Shown in pieces: positions 8,651 through 18,163 of a DNA stretch of 64,000 bases. Made by a program: the position numbers and the translations under genes. The notes below the pieces were generated by a model, which saw only the letters and a program-made list of their open reading frames with translations, did not search any database and was not told where the DNA came from. Numbering within the stretch: the stretch's first letter is position 1; every line of letters begins with the position of its first letter. This stretch comes from Aromatoleum aromaticum EbN1 (lineage in GTDB: Bacteria; Pseudomonadota; Gammaproteobacteria; Burkholderiales; Rhodocyclaceae): the NCBI RefSeq assembly GCF_000025965.1, contig NC_006513.1:2790001-2854000 (forward strand), written 5' to 3'.

Positions 8651-9283
8651 ATGGCCGAGCAAGCGCGCCTGATCAAGAAGTACCCGAATCGCCGTTTGTA
8701 CGACACCCGGACCAGTTCGTACATCACGCTGGCCGACGTCAAGGAACTGGTGCTCAGCCGCGAAGAATTCCAGGTGGTCGATGCCAAAACCACTGAGGAC
8801 CTGACGCGCAGCATCCTGCTCCAGATCATCCTCGAAGAAGAAGCCGGCGGCGCGCCGATGTTCACCAGCGATCTTCTTGCCCACATGATCCGCTTCTACG
8901 GCAACGCAACGCAGGGAATGATGGGGAAGTACCTCGAGAACAACATCAAGGCCTTTACCGAAATGCAGGGAAAGCTGCAGGAACAGGCGCAGGCCATCTA
9001 TGGCGAGAACAGCCCGATCAGCCAGGACCTATGGGCACAGTTCCTGAATTTCCAGGGCCCAGCGCTGCAAAGCGTGATGGGTACCTACGTCGAGCAGAGC
9101 AAGAAGATGTTCTCGCAGATGCAGGAGCAGATCGAGAGCCAGACCCGCAACATCTTCACCGGATTCCCGTTCCCCAGTTACACTCCTGCGGGCAAGGACG
9201 AGACGACTGCAAAAACGGCTACCGGAACCGATGCACCGGCAGAAAACCCCACGGGCAAGGGCGGCCGCGCCGCCCAGAAATAA
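8651..9283 (+). CDS. phaR: Polyhydroxyalkanoate synthesis repressor
   Basis: A 210-residue protein. The N-terminal PhaR DNA-binding/accumulation domain starts [27 protein letters not shown] (about residues 8-70). A PHB-accumulation regulatory domain follows ([16 protein letters not shown]). The tail is Gln-rich and then Ala/Gly/Lys-rich. PhaR binds both PHA granules and pha/phasin promoters and releases DNA when polymer is present (family knowledge). ATG 8651 follows GAGGAG. Location directly after the phaB pair fits its role, and the inverted repeat at 7634 is its likely target. Confidence 0.94.
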   Translation: MAEQARLIKKYPNRRLYDTRTSSYITLADVKELVLSREEFQVVDAKTTEDLTRSILLQIILEEEAGGAPMFTSDLLAHMIRFYGNATQGMMGKYLENNIKAFTEMQGKLQEQAQAIYGENSPISQDLWAQFLNFQGPALQSVMGTYVEQSKKMFSQMQEQIESQTRNIFTGFPFPSYTPAGKDETTAKTATGTDAPAENPTGKGGRAAQK

Positions 9284-9338
9284 GGCGAACCCCGCCCGCG
9301 GCCACGATCGTGTGCCGCAGAGGGTTGCAACAGAGAGC

Positions 9339-10670
9339 ATGACCCAGCAGAAATCCCAGCGCGTACCGCGCGTCGGCTTCGTGTCCCTCGGGTGCCCCAA
9401 GGCCACGGTCGATTCCGAACATATCCTGACCCGCCTGCGTGCCGAAGGCTACGACCTTTCCGGCAGCTACGATGACGCGGATCTCGTCGTCGTCAATACC
9501 TGCGGTTTCATCGATGCCGCAGTCGAGGAGTCCCTCGACGCCATCGGCGAGGCGCTCGCCGAAAATGGCAAGGTGATCGTCACGGGATGCCTCGGTGCCA
9601 AGGACGACGTCATCCTTGCCGCCCACCCCCAGGTGCTGGCAGTGACGGGTCCGCATGCCACCGACGCCGTGGTGAAGGCCGTACACCAGCATCTGCCGAA
9701 ACCGCACGATCCTTTTACGGACCTCATTCCACCTCAGGGAATCCGGCTGACCCCGGCTCATTACGCCTACCTCAAGATATCCGAGGGCTGCAACCACCGC
9801 TGCAGCTTCTGCATCATTCCGTCGATGCGGGGCGACCTCGTCAGCCGTCCGGTCCATGACGTCATGCGCGAGGCCGAATCGCTCGTCGATTCCGGCGTGA
9901 AGGAACTCCTCGTGATCTCGCAGGACACCAGCGCTTATGGTGTCGACATGAAATATCGCACCGGCTTCTGGAACGGCCGCCCGCTCAAGACCAGGCTGAT
10001 CGACCTGGCGAAGGCGCTCGGCGAACTCGGGGTATGGGTGCGGATGCACTACGTCTATCCCTATCCGAGCGTAGACGAACTGATTCCGCTGATGGCCGAA
10101 GGCAAGATCCTGCCGTATCTGGATGTGCCGTTCCAGCACGCCAGTCCGCGCATCCTCAAGGCGATGAAGCGTCCCGGGAATGTCGAAAACGTCCTCGAAC
10201 GGATCCGCAAGTGGCGCAGCATTTGTCCCGACCTGACGATCCGCTCGACGTTCATTACCGGCTTCCCCGGTGAAACGGATGAAGATTTCGAGCAGCTGCT
10301 CCGTTTCCTCGAAGAGGCGCAGCTCGACCGCGTCGGTGCATTCGCGTATTCGCCTGTCGAAGGCGCCGCCGCCAATCTGCTGGCCGACCCCGTGCCGGAT
10401 GAGGTTCGCGAGGAGCGGCGGATGCGTCTGATGGATTTCCAGGAAGACATCTCGACGCAGCGCCTCGAACGCTGGATCGGGCGCGACATCACCGTGCTCG
10501 TCGAGGAGGTCGACGATGAAGGCGCGGTTGCCCGCTCGGGGAGCGATGCCCCCGAAGTGGACGGGCTGGTCATCATCCCGGATGGCGACGGTCTCGTGCC
10601 CGGCGAATTCGCCAAGGTGCGCGTCACCGACTGCGACGTGCACGATCTTTACGCCAGGCCACTCCCGTGA
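9339..10670 (+). CDS. rimO: Ribosomal protein S12 methylthiotransferase
   Basis: A 443-residue radical-SAM enzyme that adds a methylthio group to an aspartate of ribosomal protein S12. The N-terminal MTTase domain carries cysteines in [17 protein letters not shown] and [10 protein letters not shown] for one 4Fe-4S cluster. The radical-SAM CxxxCxxC is at residues 151, 155 and 158 (GCNHRCSFC). A TRAM-like domain ends the protein. [12 protein letters not shown] is typical of RimO rather than MiaB. ATG 9339 is chosen because the family sequence begins just after it. Confidence 0.95.
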   Translation: MTQQKSQRVPRVGFVSLGCPKATVDSEHILTRLRAEGYDLSGSYDDADLVVVNTCGFIDAAVEESLDAIGEALAENGKVIVTGCLGAKDDVILAAHPQVLAVTGPHATDAVVKAVHQHLPKPHDPFTDLIPPQGIRLTPAHYAYLKISEGCNHRCSFCIIPSMRGDLVSRPVHDVMREAESLVDSGVKELLVISQDTSAYGVDMKYRTGFWNGRPLKTRLIDLAKALGELGVWVRMHYVYPYPSVDELIPLMAEGKILPYLDVPFQHASPRILKAMKRPGNVENVLERIRKWRSICPDLTIRSTFITGFPGETDEDFEQLLRFLEEAQLDRVGAFAYSPVEGAAANLLADPVPDEVREERRMRLMDFQEDISTQRLERWIGRDITVLVEEVDDEGAVARSGSDAPEVDGLVIIPDGDGLVPGEFAKVRVTDCDVHDLYARPLP

Positions 10671-10685
10671 TGTCCTGCTAGCGCC

Positions 10686-11630
10686 ATGTACGAAACGGCG
10701 CTCCCGTGCGTGCCCGGCAGCAGTCCGGTCATCGGTCTGGCTCTGGGCAGCGGTGCGGCGCGAGGCTGGGCCCACCTGGGCGTCCTGCAGGCGCTGGCTC
10801 GCGAAGGAATCGAGCCGCAGGTGATCTGCGGATGTTCGATCGGAGCGTTCGTCGGCGCCGCGATGGCAGCGGGAGATCTCACGAAGCTCGCCGAATGGGC
10901 ACAGTCGCTGAAATGGCAGGATGTCGTTTCGCTGCTCGACGTCAGCCTCAGGGGCGGGCTGATCCGCGGACAGAAACTCATCCAGTTTTTCGAACGCAAT
11001 TTCGTCGATCGGGATTTTTCCGAACTCCAGCGCTCCTTTGCGTGCGTCGCCACCGAACTGGAAACCGGGCGGGAGATCTGGCTGCGGGAAGGAAGCGTTT
11101 CGGCCGCTGTGCGCGCCTCGATCGCGCTTCCCGGGCTGTTCACACCGGTCATCCATAATGGCCGCCTTCTCGTGGACGGTGGTCTCGTCAACCCGGTGCC
11201 GGTTTCCCTGTGCCGCGCGATGGGAGCCGATGTCGTGATCGCGGTCGATCTGGGGTCGGACATGATCGGAAAATCCTGGCGTCCGGTGCCGGCCGAAGCC
11301 GAAACCGGTATCGGCTGGACGGAGCGCCTGTTCGGACGCCTGGGCTTTTTCGCCAGCGGCGGGAACGGTGAGCCGGGAAACGGTCAGAATCCGTTGCGTG
11401 AGGCAAACCTGCCTTCGCTTCTGACCGTTCTCACGAGCAGCATCAACATCATGCAGGTTCGTATCGCGCGCAGCCGGCTTGCCGGCGAGCCGGCCGATGT
11501 GCAGATTTCTCCGCGCCTGGGCCACTTGGGGCCGATGGATTTTCATCGGGCCGCGGAGGCCATTGCCGAAGGAGAGGCGGCCGTCGAACGGATGCTGCCC
11601 ACGTTGCGATACTGCCTGGGGCATGGTTGA
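10686..11630 (+). CDS. Patatin-like phospholipase / RssA-type protein
   Basis: A 314-residue patatin-fold hydrolase. The oxyanion-hole loop GSGAARGWAHLGVL comes first, then the nucleophile elbow GCSIGA with serine 51 and the catalytic aspartate in DGGLVNPVP (residue 164). No signal peptide is visible, so it probably acts in the cytoplasm or at the inner membrane face. The C-terminal third (about 200-314) is less conserved. It begins 16 bp after rimO and its end nearly abuts the flavoenzyme gene, so the three may be co-transcribed. Substrate is unknown. Confidence 0.85.
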   Translation: MYETALPCVPGSSPVIGLALGSGAARGWAHLGVLQALAREGIEPQVICGCSIGAFVGAAMAAGDLTKLAEWAQSLKWQDVVSLLDVSLRGGLIRGQKLIQFFERNFVDRDFSELQRSFACVATELETGREIWLREGSVSAAVRASIALPGLFTPVIHNGRLLVDGGLVNPVPVSLCRAMGADVVIAVDLGSDMIGKSWRPVPAEAETGIGWTERLFGRLGFFASGGNGEPGNGQNPLREANLPSLLTVLTSSINIMQVRIARSRLAGEPADVQISPRLGHLGPMDFHRAAEAIAEGEAAVERMLPTLRYCLGHG

Positions 11631-11646
11631 ACCGGAGTTGCCCGAT

Positions 11647-13053
11647 ATGAACGAGTTGCTAAGCGCGCTTGCGGCCGCCGTCGGGGCGCCGCATGTGCTC
11701 ACCGACCCCGAGTCGATGGCGCCCCACCTGACCGACTGGCGCGGACGCTATACGGGAACCGCGCTGGCGGTCGTCAAGCCCGCCGGAACGGCCGAAGTTG
11801 CGGCAGTCGTGCGGGCCTGTGCAGCGGCGGACGTGGCGATGGTCCCGCAGGGAGGAAATACCGGCCTGTGCGGCGGCGCGACCCCATTGCCGGACGGACA
11901 GACGGTGGTGATCAATCTGTCACGCATGAGTCGCATTCGCGCGGTCGATCCCGCCAACAATGCTTTGATCGCCGAGGCCGGCTGCACCCTTGCGGCCGTC
12001 CAGCAGGAGGCGGCATCGGTCGATCGGCTTTTCCCGCTGTCGCTCGCTTCGGAGGGGAGTTGCGAGATCGGCGGGAATTTATCCACGAACGCAGGCGGAG
12101 TTCATGTTCTGCGTTACGGCAACATGCGAGAACTGGTGCTCGGCGTCGAGGTCGTCCTGCCTGACGGCCGCGTATGGGACGGGTTGAGGGCATTGCGCAA
12201 GGACAACACCGGCTATGATCTGAAGCAGCTTTTCATCGGCGCGGAAGGCACGCTCGGTATCGTCACCGCGGCGGCACTGAAGCTCTTTCCCCGCATGCGC
12301 AGCCGCGCCACGGCCTGGGTTGCGATAGCCGACCCCGCGGCAGCTGTGACGCTTCTCGCCCGGCTGAGGAATGCAGGAGGCGATCGGGTGACGGCGTTCG
12401 AAATCGTCGGGCGCCCGGCGCTCGATCTGGTATTGAAGCATCTCCCCGGTGCCCGATCGCCGCTCGCCGACCCGGGCGCATGGGCGGTGCTCGTGGAGTT
12501 GATGGACGCTTCCGCCGATGCGCCGCTAGGGGAAATGCTCGAGCAGGCGCTGGCCGAAGCAATGGACGAGGGGCTCGTGCTCGATGCTGCGGTCGCTTCG
12601 AGCCTGGCGCAGGCCGAAACCCTCTGGGCGTTGCGCGAAAACGTCTCCGAGGCGCAGCGGCTGGAAGGCGTCAGCATCAAGCACGATATTTCGGTTCCGC
12701 TAAGCAGGATTCCGGAATTCCTCGAGCGGGCAGACGCTGCCCTTCTGACCGTATGGCCCGATGCGCGCATCGTTGCGTTCGGCCATATCGGCGACGGGAA
12801 CCTCCACTACAACCTGTCGAAACCGAACGCGCAGGAAAACACCCATTTCATCGCGAGAACAGAGGAAGTCAATCGCCTCGTTCACGATGTCGTCGACCAG
12901 CTCGGGGGCTCGATATCCGCGGAGCACGGCCTCGGCCAGCTCAAGCGCGTCGAGGTCCGGCGCTACAAATCGGAAGTCGAACTGGAGTTGATGCGGGCGA
13001 TAAAGGAATGCATCGATCCGCGCGGTTTGATGAATCCCGGCAAGGTTCTGTGA
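11647..13053 (+). CDS. FAD-binding oxidoreductase of the GlcD / D-2-hydroxyacid dehydrogenase family
   Basis: A 468-residue VAO-type flavoprotein. The FAD-binding PCMH domain includes VPQGGNTGLCGGATP and GNLSTNAGG, and RKDNTGYDLKQLFIGAEGTLGIV follows. The C-terminal FAD-oxidase domain has the metal-binding HIGDGNLHYN and ends with HGLGQLKR and MNPGKVL. These are shared by glycolate oxidase GlcD, D-lactate dehydrogenases and D-2-hydroxyglutarate dehydrogenases. No GlcE/GlcF partner is adjacent, so a single-subunit D-2-hydroxyacid dehydrogenase is more likely. ATG 11647 has GGAG 10 bp upstream; ATG 11623 is an alternative overlapping the patatin end. Confidence 0.85.
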   Translation: MNELLSALAAAVGAPHVLTDPESMAPHLTDWRGRYTGTALAVVKPAGTAEVAAVVRACAAADVAMVPQGGNTGLCGGATPLPDGQTVVINLSRMSRIRAVDPANNALIAEAGCTLAAVQQEAASVDRLFPLSLASEGSCEIGGNLSTNAGGVHVLRYGNMRELVLGVEVVLPDGRVWDGLRALRKDNTGYDLKQLFIGAEGTLGIVTAAALKLFPRMRSRATAWVAIADPAAAVTLLARLRNAGGDRVTAFEIVGRPALDLVLKHLPGARSPLADPGAWAVLVELMDASADAPLGEMLEQALAEAMDEGLVLDAAVASSLAQAETLWALRENVSEAQRLEGVSIKHDISVPLSRIPEFLERADAALLTVWPDARIVAFGHIGDGNLHYNLSKPNAQENTHFIARTEEVNRLVHDVVDQLGGSISAEHGLGQLKRVEVRRYKSEVELELMRAIKECIDPRGLMNPGKVL

Positions 13054-13079
13054 GATGCAAAGATAATCGCAATTCGGGG

Positions 13080-13108
13080 TTTACAGTGTTATTGGGTAGC
13101 CCTATAAT
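13080..13108 (+). promoter_or_regulatory. Promoter of the first tRNA trio
   Basis: TTTACA (13080-13085), a 17-bp spacer and TATAAT (13103-13108) are followed by a GC-rich discriminator (GCGCGC). The discriminator is typical of stringently controlled stable-RNA promoters. Confidence 0.8.
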
Positions 13109-13126
13109 GCGCGCTCTTTCGGGCCA

Positions 13127-13202
<76 letters not shown>

Positions 13203-13220
13203 ACCGAAGAAAGCGACGAT

Positions 13221-13296
13221 GTCCCCATCGTCTAGAGGCCTAGGACATCGCCCTTTCACGGCGGTAACCGGGGTTCGAATCCCCGTGGGGACGCCA
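13221..13296 (+). tRNA. tRNA-Glu (TTC), copy 1
   Basis: Acceptor GTCCCCA pairs with TGGGGAC, the anticodon loop is CTTTCAC (TTC) and the T-arm contains GGTTCGAATCC. Encoded CCA. It lies 18 bp after tRNA-Ala. Confidence 0.97.
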
Positions 13297-13362
13297 GAAC
13301 AAGGCGGGTCGCCGTGAGGCGGCGCGCAAACCGGCAGAAAACTGCCGGTAGCAGGTCAGCGC

Positions 13363-13439
13363 GGAGTGGTAGTTCAGTTGGTTAGAATACCGGCCTGTCA
13401 CGCCGGGGGTCGCGGGTTCGAGTCCCGTCCACTCCGCCA
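13363..13439 (+). tRNA. tRNA-Asp (GTC), copy 1
   Basis: A 77-nt cloverleaf. Acceptor GGAGTGG pairs with CCACTCC, the anticodon loop is CTGTCAC (GTC) and CCA is encoded. The 66-bp spacer before it contains a CCGGCAG/CTGCCGG hairpin that may guide processing. Confidence 0.97.
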
Positions 13440-13507
13440 GTTTTATGGCAGCAGTTTGGTGTGTTTTCGCTGGTGCATATCGAGTCGGATCGGCGAACAA
13501 GCTGTGC

Positions 13508-13536
13508 TTGCAGTGCGATCATTCAAGCGCTATAGT
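13508..13536 (+). promoter_or_regulatory. Promoter of the second tRNA trio
   Basis: TTGCAG (13508-13513), 17 bp, TATAGT (13531-13536), placed 15 bp before the second tRNA-Ala. The copied block therefore has its own promoter, unlike the first in sequence. Confidence 0.65.
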
Positions 13537-13551
13537 TCTCTGCTCTTTCGT

Positions 13552-13627
<76 letters not shown>

Positions 13628-13645
13628 ACCGAAGAAAGCGACGAT

Positions 13646-13721
13646 GTCCCCATCGTCTAGAGGCCTAGGACATCGCCCTTTCACGGCGGTAACCGGGGTT
13701 CGAATCCCCGTGGGGACGCCA
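13646..13721 (+). tRNA. tRNA-Glu (TTC), copy 2
   Basis: Identical to the tRNA at 13221. Confidence 0.97.
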
Positions 13722-13787
13722 GAACAAGGCGGGTCGCCGTGAGGCGGCGCGCAAACCGGCAGAAAACTGCCGGTAGCAGGTCAGCGC

Positions 13788-13864
13788 GGAGTGGTAGTTC
13801 AGTTGGTTAGAATACCGGCCTGTCACGCCGGGGGTCGCGGGTTCGAGTCCCGTCCACTCCGCCA
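13788..13864 (+). tRNA. tRNA-Asp (GTC), copy 2
   Basis: Identical to the tRNA at 13363; followed directly by the intrinsic terminator at 13869. Confidence 0.97.
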
Positions 13865-13868
13865 ACAG

Positions 13869-13897
13869 AAAAGGGAGCCTTCGGGCTCCCTTTTTTT
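13869..13897 (+). terminator. Intrinsic terminator of the tRNA cluster
   Basis: Stem GGGAGCC/GGCTCCC (13873-13879 with 13884-13890), stable TTCG tetraloop, A-run before and seven T after. Only the second trio has it, so a transcript from the first promoter should read through both trios. Confidence 0.92.
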
Positions 13898-14100
13898 CGC
13901 CCGTCAAGCGAGTGTCATCGGAACGCGATCATCAGGATCGGGTACGGGCCGCCGTGACCGGCGGATAGCTCCGATGGCGGGCGCTCGCGGCGCTGGCATC
14001 ATCAAGGTAAATTGCACTAGAGTTTTCCCCATGCGCTTCGGTACGGGATTCTCGATGGCAATGCCGATGTGTTCGTTAAACGACAGGAGCGGGACATACA

Positions 14101-14952
14101 ATGAATATGAAAAAAATCGGGATCGTCGGTGCCGGAACGATGGGAAACGGCATAACCCAGGCATTCGCGGTGGCAGGGTTCGACGTCGTGATGAGCGACG
14201 TTGCGGACGCCGCGTTGCAGCGCGGTCTGGCGACCCTCAGCGGCAGTCTCGATCGGCTCGTCAAGAAAGACAAGATGACGGAAGCGCAGAAGGCTGAGGC
14301 GCTTGCGCGGGTGAGCGGATCGACGGAGCTCGGCGCGATGAGCGACTGCGACCTCATCATCGAGGCGGCAACGGAAAACCTCGCACTGAAGCTGAAAATC
14401 TTCGAGCAACTGGACGCCCTTGCAAAACCCGAAGCGATCATCGCGAGCAATACGTCATCGATCTCGATCACGAAGCTCGCCGCTTCCACGCGACGCGCCG
14501 ACCGAGTTATCGGCATGCATTTCTTCAATCCCGTTCCGGTGATGGCGCTGGTGGAGCTCATTCGCGGCTTGCAGACGTCCGACGCCACTTACACGATGGT
14601 CGAGACGCTTGCCGGGGCAGTCGGCAAGACGTCGGTGCAAGTGCGCAACAGTCCGGGTTTCGTGGTCAACCGGCTGCTGTGCCCGATGATCAACGAGGCG
14701 ATTTTTGCCCTCGGGGAAGGCCTTGCGAGCGCGGCCGAGATCGACGAGGCGATGAAGCTGGGCTGCAACCATCCCATCGGCCCGCTCGCGCTGGGCGACA
14801 TGATCGGTCTCGACGTGGAACTCGCGGTGATGCAGGTGCTCTTCGAAGGTTTCAAGGATCCGAAGTATCGCCCCGCGCCGCTTCTCGTGGAGATGGTCGA
14901 GGCGGGCTATCTCGGCCGCAAGTCAGGCAAAGGTTTCTTCGAGTATAAATAA
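14101..14952 (+). CDS. 3-hydroxybutyryl-CoA dehydrogenase
   Basis: A 283-residue NAD-dependent (S)-3-hydroxyacyl-CoA dehydrogenase. The N-terminal NAD motif GIVGAGTMGNGI covers GxGxxG at about 10-15. The motifs IIEAATEN, ASNTSSISIT and IGMHFFNPVPVMALVE follow, with catalytic His in the last, then the substrate-loop segment NSPGFVVNRLLCPMINEA and C-terminal SGKGFFEY. Length and motifs fit the Hbd/PaaH group of butanoate, crotonyl-CoA or aromatic degradation. No beta-oxidation partner is adjacent, so the pathway is open. AGGAG lies 11 bp before ATG 14101. Confidence 0.9.
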   Translation: MNMKKIGIVGAGTMGNGITQAFAVAGFDVVMSDVADAALQRGLATLSGSLDRLVKKDKMTEAQKAEALARVSGSTELGAMSDCDLIIEAATENLALKLKIFEQLDALAKPEAIIASNTSSISITKLAASTRRADRVIGMHFFNPVPVMALVELIRGLQTSDATYTMVETLAGAVGKTSVQVRNSPGFVVNRLLCPMINEAIFALGEGLASAAEIDEAMKLGCNHPIGPLALGDMIGLDVELAVMQVLFEGFKDPKYRPAPLLVEMVEAGYLGRKSGKGFFEYK

Positions 14953-15016
14953 GCTGCTTCGGGGAGACGGCCGGCTGTAGAGTCCCGTTGTAGTGCCTCC
15001 TCCGGAACGCTGCAAT

Positions 15017-15040
15017 AAAAACGCCACCCTCGGGTGGCGT
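15017..15040 (-). terminator. Intrinsic terminator after rho
   Basis: On the minus strand a stem of about nine pairs (ACGCCACCC with GGGTGGCGT, 15021-15040) is followed by TTTTT. It is 21 bp after the rho stop and faces the end of the dehydrogenase gene. Confidence 0.75.
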
Positions 15041-15060
15041 CATGACTTGAACGTCCTGCT

Positions 15061-16320
15061 TCAGCCGCGGCGCATCGCGTCGAAGAACTCGCCGTTGCTC
15101 TTGGTGGCCTTGATCTTGTCGAGCAGGAATTCCATCGCGTCGATGTCGTCCATGCCATACAGTAATTTGCGCAGGATCCACACTTTCTGCAGTACGTCGG
15201 GCTTGAGGAGGAGTTCCTCCCGGCGCGTGCCGGACCGATTGACGTTGATCGCCGGATAAACCCGCTTCTCGGCCATGCGGCGATCGAGGTGCAACTCCAT
15301 GTTGCCCGTGCCCTTGAATTCTTCGTAGATCACGTCGTCCATGCGGCTGCCGGTGTCGATCAGCGCGGTCGCGATGATCGTCAGCGACCCGCCTTCCTCG
15401 ATGTTCCGGGCGGCGCCGAAGAAGCGCTTGGGCTTCTGCAGCGCGTTCGCGTCCACGCCGCCGGTGAGCACCTTGCCCGATGCGGGCACCACGGTGTTGT
15501 AGGCGCGCGCGAGGCGCGTCAGCGAGTCGAGCAGAATGACGACGTCCTTCTTGTGCTCGGTCAGGCGCTTGGCCTTCTCGATCACCATCTCGGCGACCTG
15601 GACGTGGCGAGAAGCGGGTTCGTCGAAGGTGGAAGCGACCACTTCACCTTTGACGGATCGCTGCATCTCGGTCACTTCCTCCGGGCGCTCGTCGATGAGC
15701 AGTACGATGACGACGACGTCGGGATGATTGGCGACGATGGAGTGGGCGATGTGCTGCAACATCACCGTCTTGCCGCTCTTCGGCGGGGAGACGATCAGGC
15801 CGCGCTGGCCTTTGCCGATCGGCGCGATCATGTCGATCACCCGGCTCGTGATGTTTTCTTCTCCGCGGATGTCCCGTTCGAGCTTGAGGCATTCGTTGGG
15901 GTGCAGCGGCGTGAGGTTCTCGAAGAGGATCTTGTGCTTGCAGGCCTCGGGAGGCTCGCTGTTGATCTTGTCCAGCTTGACCAGCGCGAAATATCGCTCT
16001 CCGTCTTTGGGCGTGCGAATCTCGCCTTCGATCGTGTCGCCGGTGTGAAGGTTGAAGCGCCGGATCTGCGACGGGGAAACGTAGATGTCGTCAGTGCCGG
16101 CAAGATAGGAAATGTCCGGGGAACGCAGGAATCCGAATCCGTCGGGCAGGACTTCGAGTGCTCCGTCGCCATAGATCGGTTCGCCCTTCTTCGCCCGGTT
16201 CTTGAGCAGGGCGAACACGAGTTCCTGTTTGCGCAACCTGTTGGCGCCATCGATTTCATTCGCGATGGCCATTTCCAGCAGTTCGCTTACGTGGAGGGAC
16301 TTAAGCTCCGATAATTGCAT
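15061..16320 (-). CDS. rho: Transcription termination factor Rho
   Basis: A 419-residue hexameric RNA helicase. It has an N-terminal Rho-N helix bundle ([18 protein letters not shown]), a cold-shock-like RNA-binding domain (about 50-125, [10 protein letters not shown]), Walker A PPKSGKT at 179-185, Walker [18 protein letters not shown] and the Q/R-loop region. It is full length without insertion. ATG 16320 is chosen because Rho proteins begin at this motif. The upstream gene trxA is co-directional, 132 bp away, in the common trxA-rho pair. Confidence 0.97.
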   Translation of the reverse strand: MQLSELKSLHVSELLEMAIANEIDGANRLRKQELVFALLKNRAKKGEPIYGDGALEVLPDGFGFLRSPDISYLAGTDDIYVSPSQIRRFNLHTGDTIEGEIRTPKDGERYFALVKLDKINSEPPEACKHKILFENLTPLHPNECLKLERDIRGEENITSRVIDMIAPIGKGQRGLIVSPPKSGKTVMLQHIAHSIVANHPDVVVIVLLIDERPEEVTEMQRSVKGEVVASTFDEPASRHVQVAEMVIEKAKRLTEHKKDVVILLDSLTRLARAYNTVVPASGKVLTGGVDANALQKPKRFFGAARNIEEGGSLTIIATALIDTGSRMDDVIYEEFKGTGNMELHLDRRMAEKRVYPAINVNRSGTRREELLLKPDVLQKVWILRKLLYGMDDIDAMEFLLDKIKATKSNGEFFDAMRRG

Positions 16321-16452
16321 GGCGAGAGGGCGCAACAAGGCGCTATTGGATGAAGCAGGTGAAGGGATCTGGGAGAGAGGCAATCGCGGCGCCGGGAATT
16401 TCGGCACGGGGCGCGGGAGGCGCCGCGGAAACGGATTGGACTGTAGCGCTGC

Positions 16453-16779
16453 TCAGAGGTTGCTGTCAATGAAGGCAGTGAGCTGGGACTTCGACAGCGC
16501 GCCGACCTTCGTGGCTTCGACGTTGCCGCCCTTGAACAGCATCAGCGTCGGAATGCCCCGCACGCCGAATTTGGCGGGCGTCTCCTGGTTTTCGTCGATG
16601 TTGAGCTTCGCGACTTTCAGCTTGCCGGCGTATTCCTTGGCGACGTCGTCGAGAATCGGCGCAATCATCTTGCACGGGCCGCACCATTCGGCCCAGTAGT
16701 CGACCAGCACGGGGGTCTGCGACTGAAGCACCTCGGCTTCAAAATTGCCGTCGGTGACGTAATGGATATGCTCGCTCAT
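16453..16779 (-). CDS. trxA: Thioredoxin 1
   Basis: A 108-residue cytoplasmic thioredoxin with active site WCGPC at residues 32-36 and the cis-proline segment [11 protein letters not shown]. It reduces protein disulfides using electrons from thioredoxin reductase. ATG 16779 follows GAGGAAAC; an upstream in-frame ATG adds four residues. It is divergent from fdxA across about 275 bp in which I see no clear operator. Confidence 0.96.
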   Translation of the reverse strand: MSEHIHYVTDGNFEAEVLQSQTPVLVDYWAEWCGPCKMIAPILDDVAKEYAGKLKVAKLNIDENQETPAKFGVRGIPTLMLFKGGNVEATKVGALSKSQLTAFIDSNL

Positions 16780-17054
16780 GTTTCCTCGCATCAGGGGTAA
16801 CGGTAGTGCTTCGGATAGGGGGGCGGGCCCTGACGGACCCGGTCGACAAGGCGGAATCGAACCGCCTCGTGCTGGGAGTTTCCGAAAAGTTATGCGAAGC
16901 CGGCCCGCGCGTCAAGAAGTTCTCCGGGCCAAGGGGCTACACCGGGCGAGGCGAGGGAGGCGGCAATGGCACCAGGCGGGCTCTCTCGGCTATATTGTGA
17001 GCACTGGGAGTGCTGCCCATTTTGACCGCGTACCGAACTGATGGAGTTCAAATA

Positions 17055-17378
17055 ATGACTTATGTTGTAACTGAAGCCTGCATCCGCTGCAAGTACACCG
17101 ACTGTGTTGACGTCTGTCCGGTGGACTGCTTCAGGGAAGGGGCAAATTTCCTTGCGATCGACCCGACGGAATGCATCGACTGCACCCTGTGTGTCGCGGA
17201 GTGTCCGGTGGAAGCCATTTTTGCCGAGGACGACGTCCCCGAGGGGCAGCGTCATTTCATCGCCCTCAATGCCGAACTCGCGCAGCAGTGGAAGCCGATT
17301 GTCGAACGCAAGGATCCCTTGCCGGATGCCGACGAGTGGGCGAAGCGAACAGGCAAGCTCGACGAACTGACCAAATAA
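17055..17378 (+). CDS. fdxA: Seven-iron ferredoxin
   Basis: A 107-residue FdxA/FdI-type ferredoxin. By comparison with Azotobacter FdI, cysteines 9, 17 and 50 should bind a [3Fe-4S] cluster, and 21, 40, 43 and 46 a [4Fe-4S] cluster. The C-terminal region ([16 protein letters not shown]) is the typical extension. It is a low-potential electron carrier of unknown partner. ATG 17055 is certain from [17 protein letters not shown]. Confidence 0.94.
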   Translation: MTYVVTEACIRCKYTDCVDVCPVDCFREGANFLAIDPTECIDCTLCVAECPVEAIFAEDDVPEGQRHFIALNAELAQQWKPIVERKDPLPDADEWAKRTGKLDELTK

Positions 17379-17528
17379 AGAACTCGAATAACGCAGTGGA
17401 GAGCCGCATTCGAGGTCTGCGCACGCCGCGACGACGAGTGCGGCGATTTATGCAGACGCTGTTCGTGCTCACGACATTCCACTAACATCGCCCAAGGTGA
17501 ATTACATGAAAATGGTGGGGGAATACAA

Positions 17529-17987
17529 ATGCTGGTGAGCGAGATTCTTGCGATCAAGGGCAAGGTGCTCTATACGATTGCTCCCAGCAGGAGCATGGCT
17601 GAAGCGGTAGCCATCATGACGGAGCAGGACGTCGGCTCGCTCGTGGTTTTTTCGCAGGGCCAGATGACCGGCATGCTGACTTTTCGCGAGGTGCTGCAGG
17701 CCGTACACAAGGGCGGCGCGGGGTGGGCCGAGATGCCCGTCGAAGCGGCAATGCTTCCCGGGCCGATGATCGCGTCCCCCGACATGGAAATGGATGCGCT
17801 GCGTCGCCTGATGGTCGATCACCACCAGCGTTATCTGCCAGTGATGGACGGTAATACGCTGATGGGCGTGGTGTCCTTCCATGACGTGGCGAAGGCGGTG
17901 CTTGAAGAGCAGAGCTTCGAGAACCGGATGCTGAAAAACTACATTCGCAACTGGCCGCGCGAGCCGGGCGAAGAGGACGAAAAATAA
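17529..17987 (+). CDS. CBS-domain pair protein
   Basis: A 152-residue protein made almost only of two CBS domains (about 5-65 and 75-135), for example VGSLVVFSQGQMTGMLTFREVL and HHQRYLPVMDGNTLMGVVSFHDV. Such stand-alone pairs bind adenine nucleotides and act as sensors of energy state; the partner is unknown. A short acidic tail (EPGEEDEK) ends it. It sits 150 bp after fdxA and before the acyl-CoA ligase, with no overlap to either. Confidence 0.85.
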   Translation: MLVSEILAIKGKVLYTIAPSRSMAEAVAIMTEQDVGSLVVFSQGQMTGMLTFREVLQAVHKGGAGWAEMPVEAAMLPGPMIASPDMEMDALRRLMVDHHQRYLPVMDGNTLMGVVSFHDVAKAVLEEQSFENRMLKNYIRNWPREPGEEDEK

Positions 17988-18163
17988 CGCAGCAGCTTCT
18001 CGTTGCGGCGGATGCGCGAGTCCGGTGACAGGGCGTGACGATCATTGCCGCGGCTCCGATGACAGACCGGATCCCGCCGCCGCGTCTCTGACGCCGGGCG
18101 GGTTCCGGATGGCTTGATCAGATCACGCTTGCCGGCAGCGGTTTCTGGCTGAAGGAGTCGATG

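Noticed and set aside
9219-11702. Long antisense frame opposite rimO and the patatin gene
   Set aside because: Shadow of two real genes with intact catalytic motifs.
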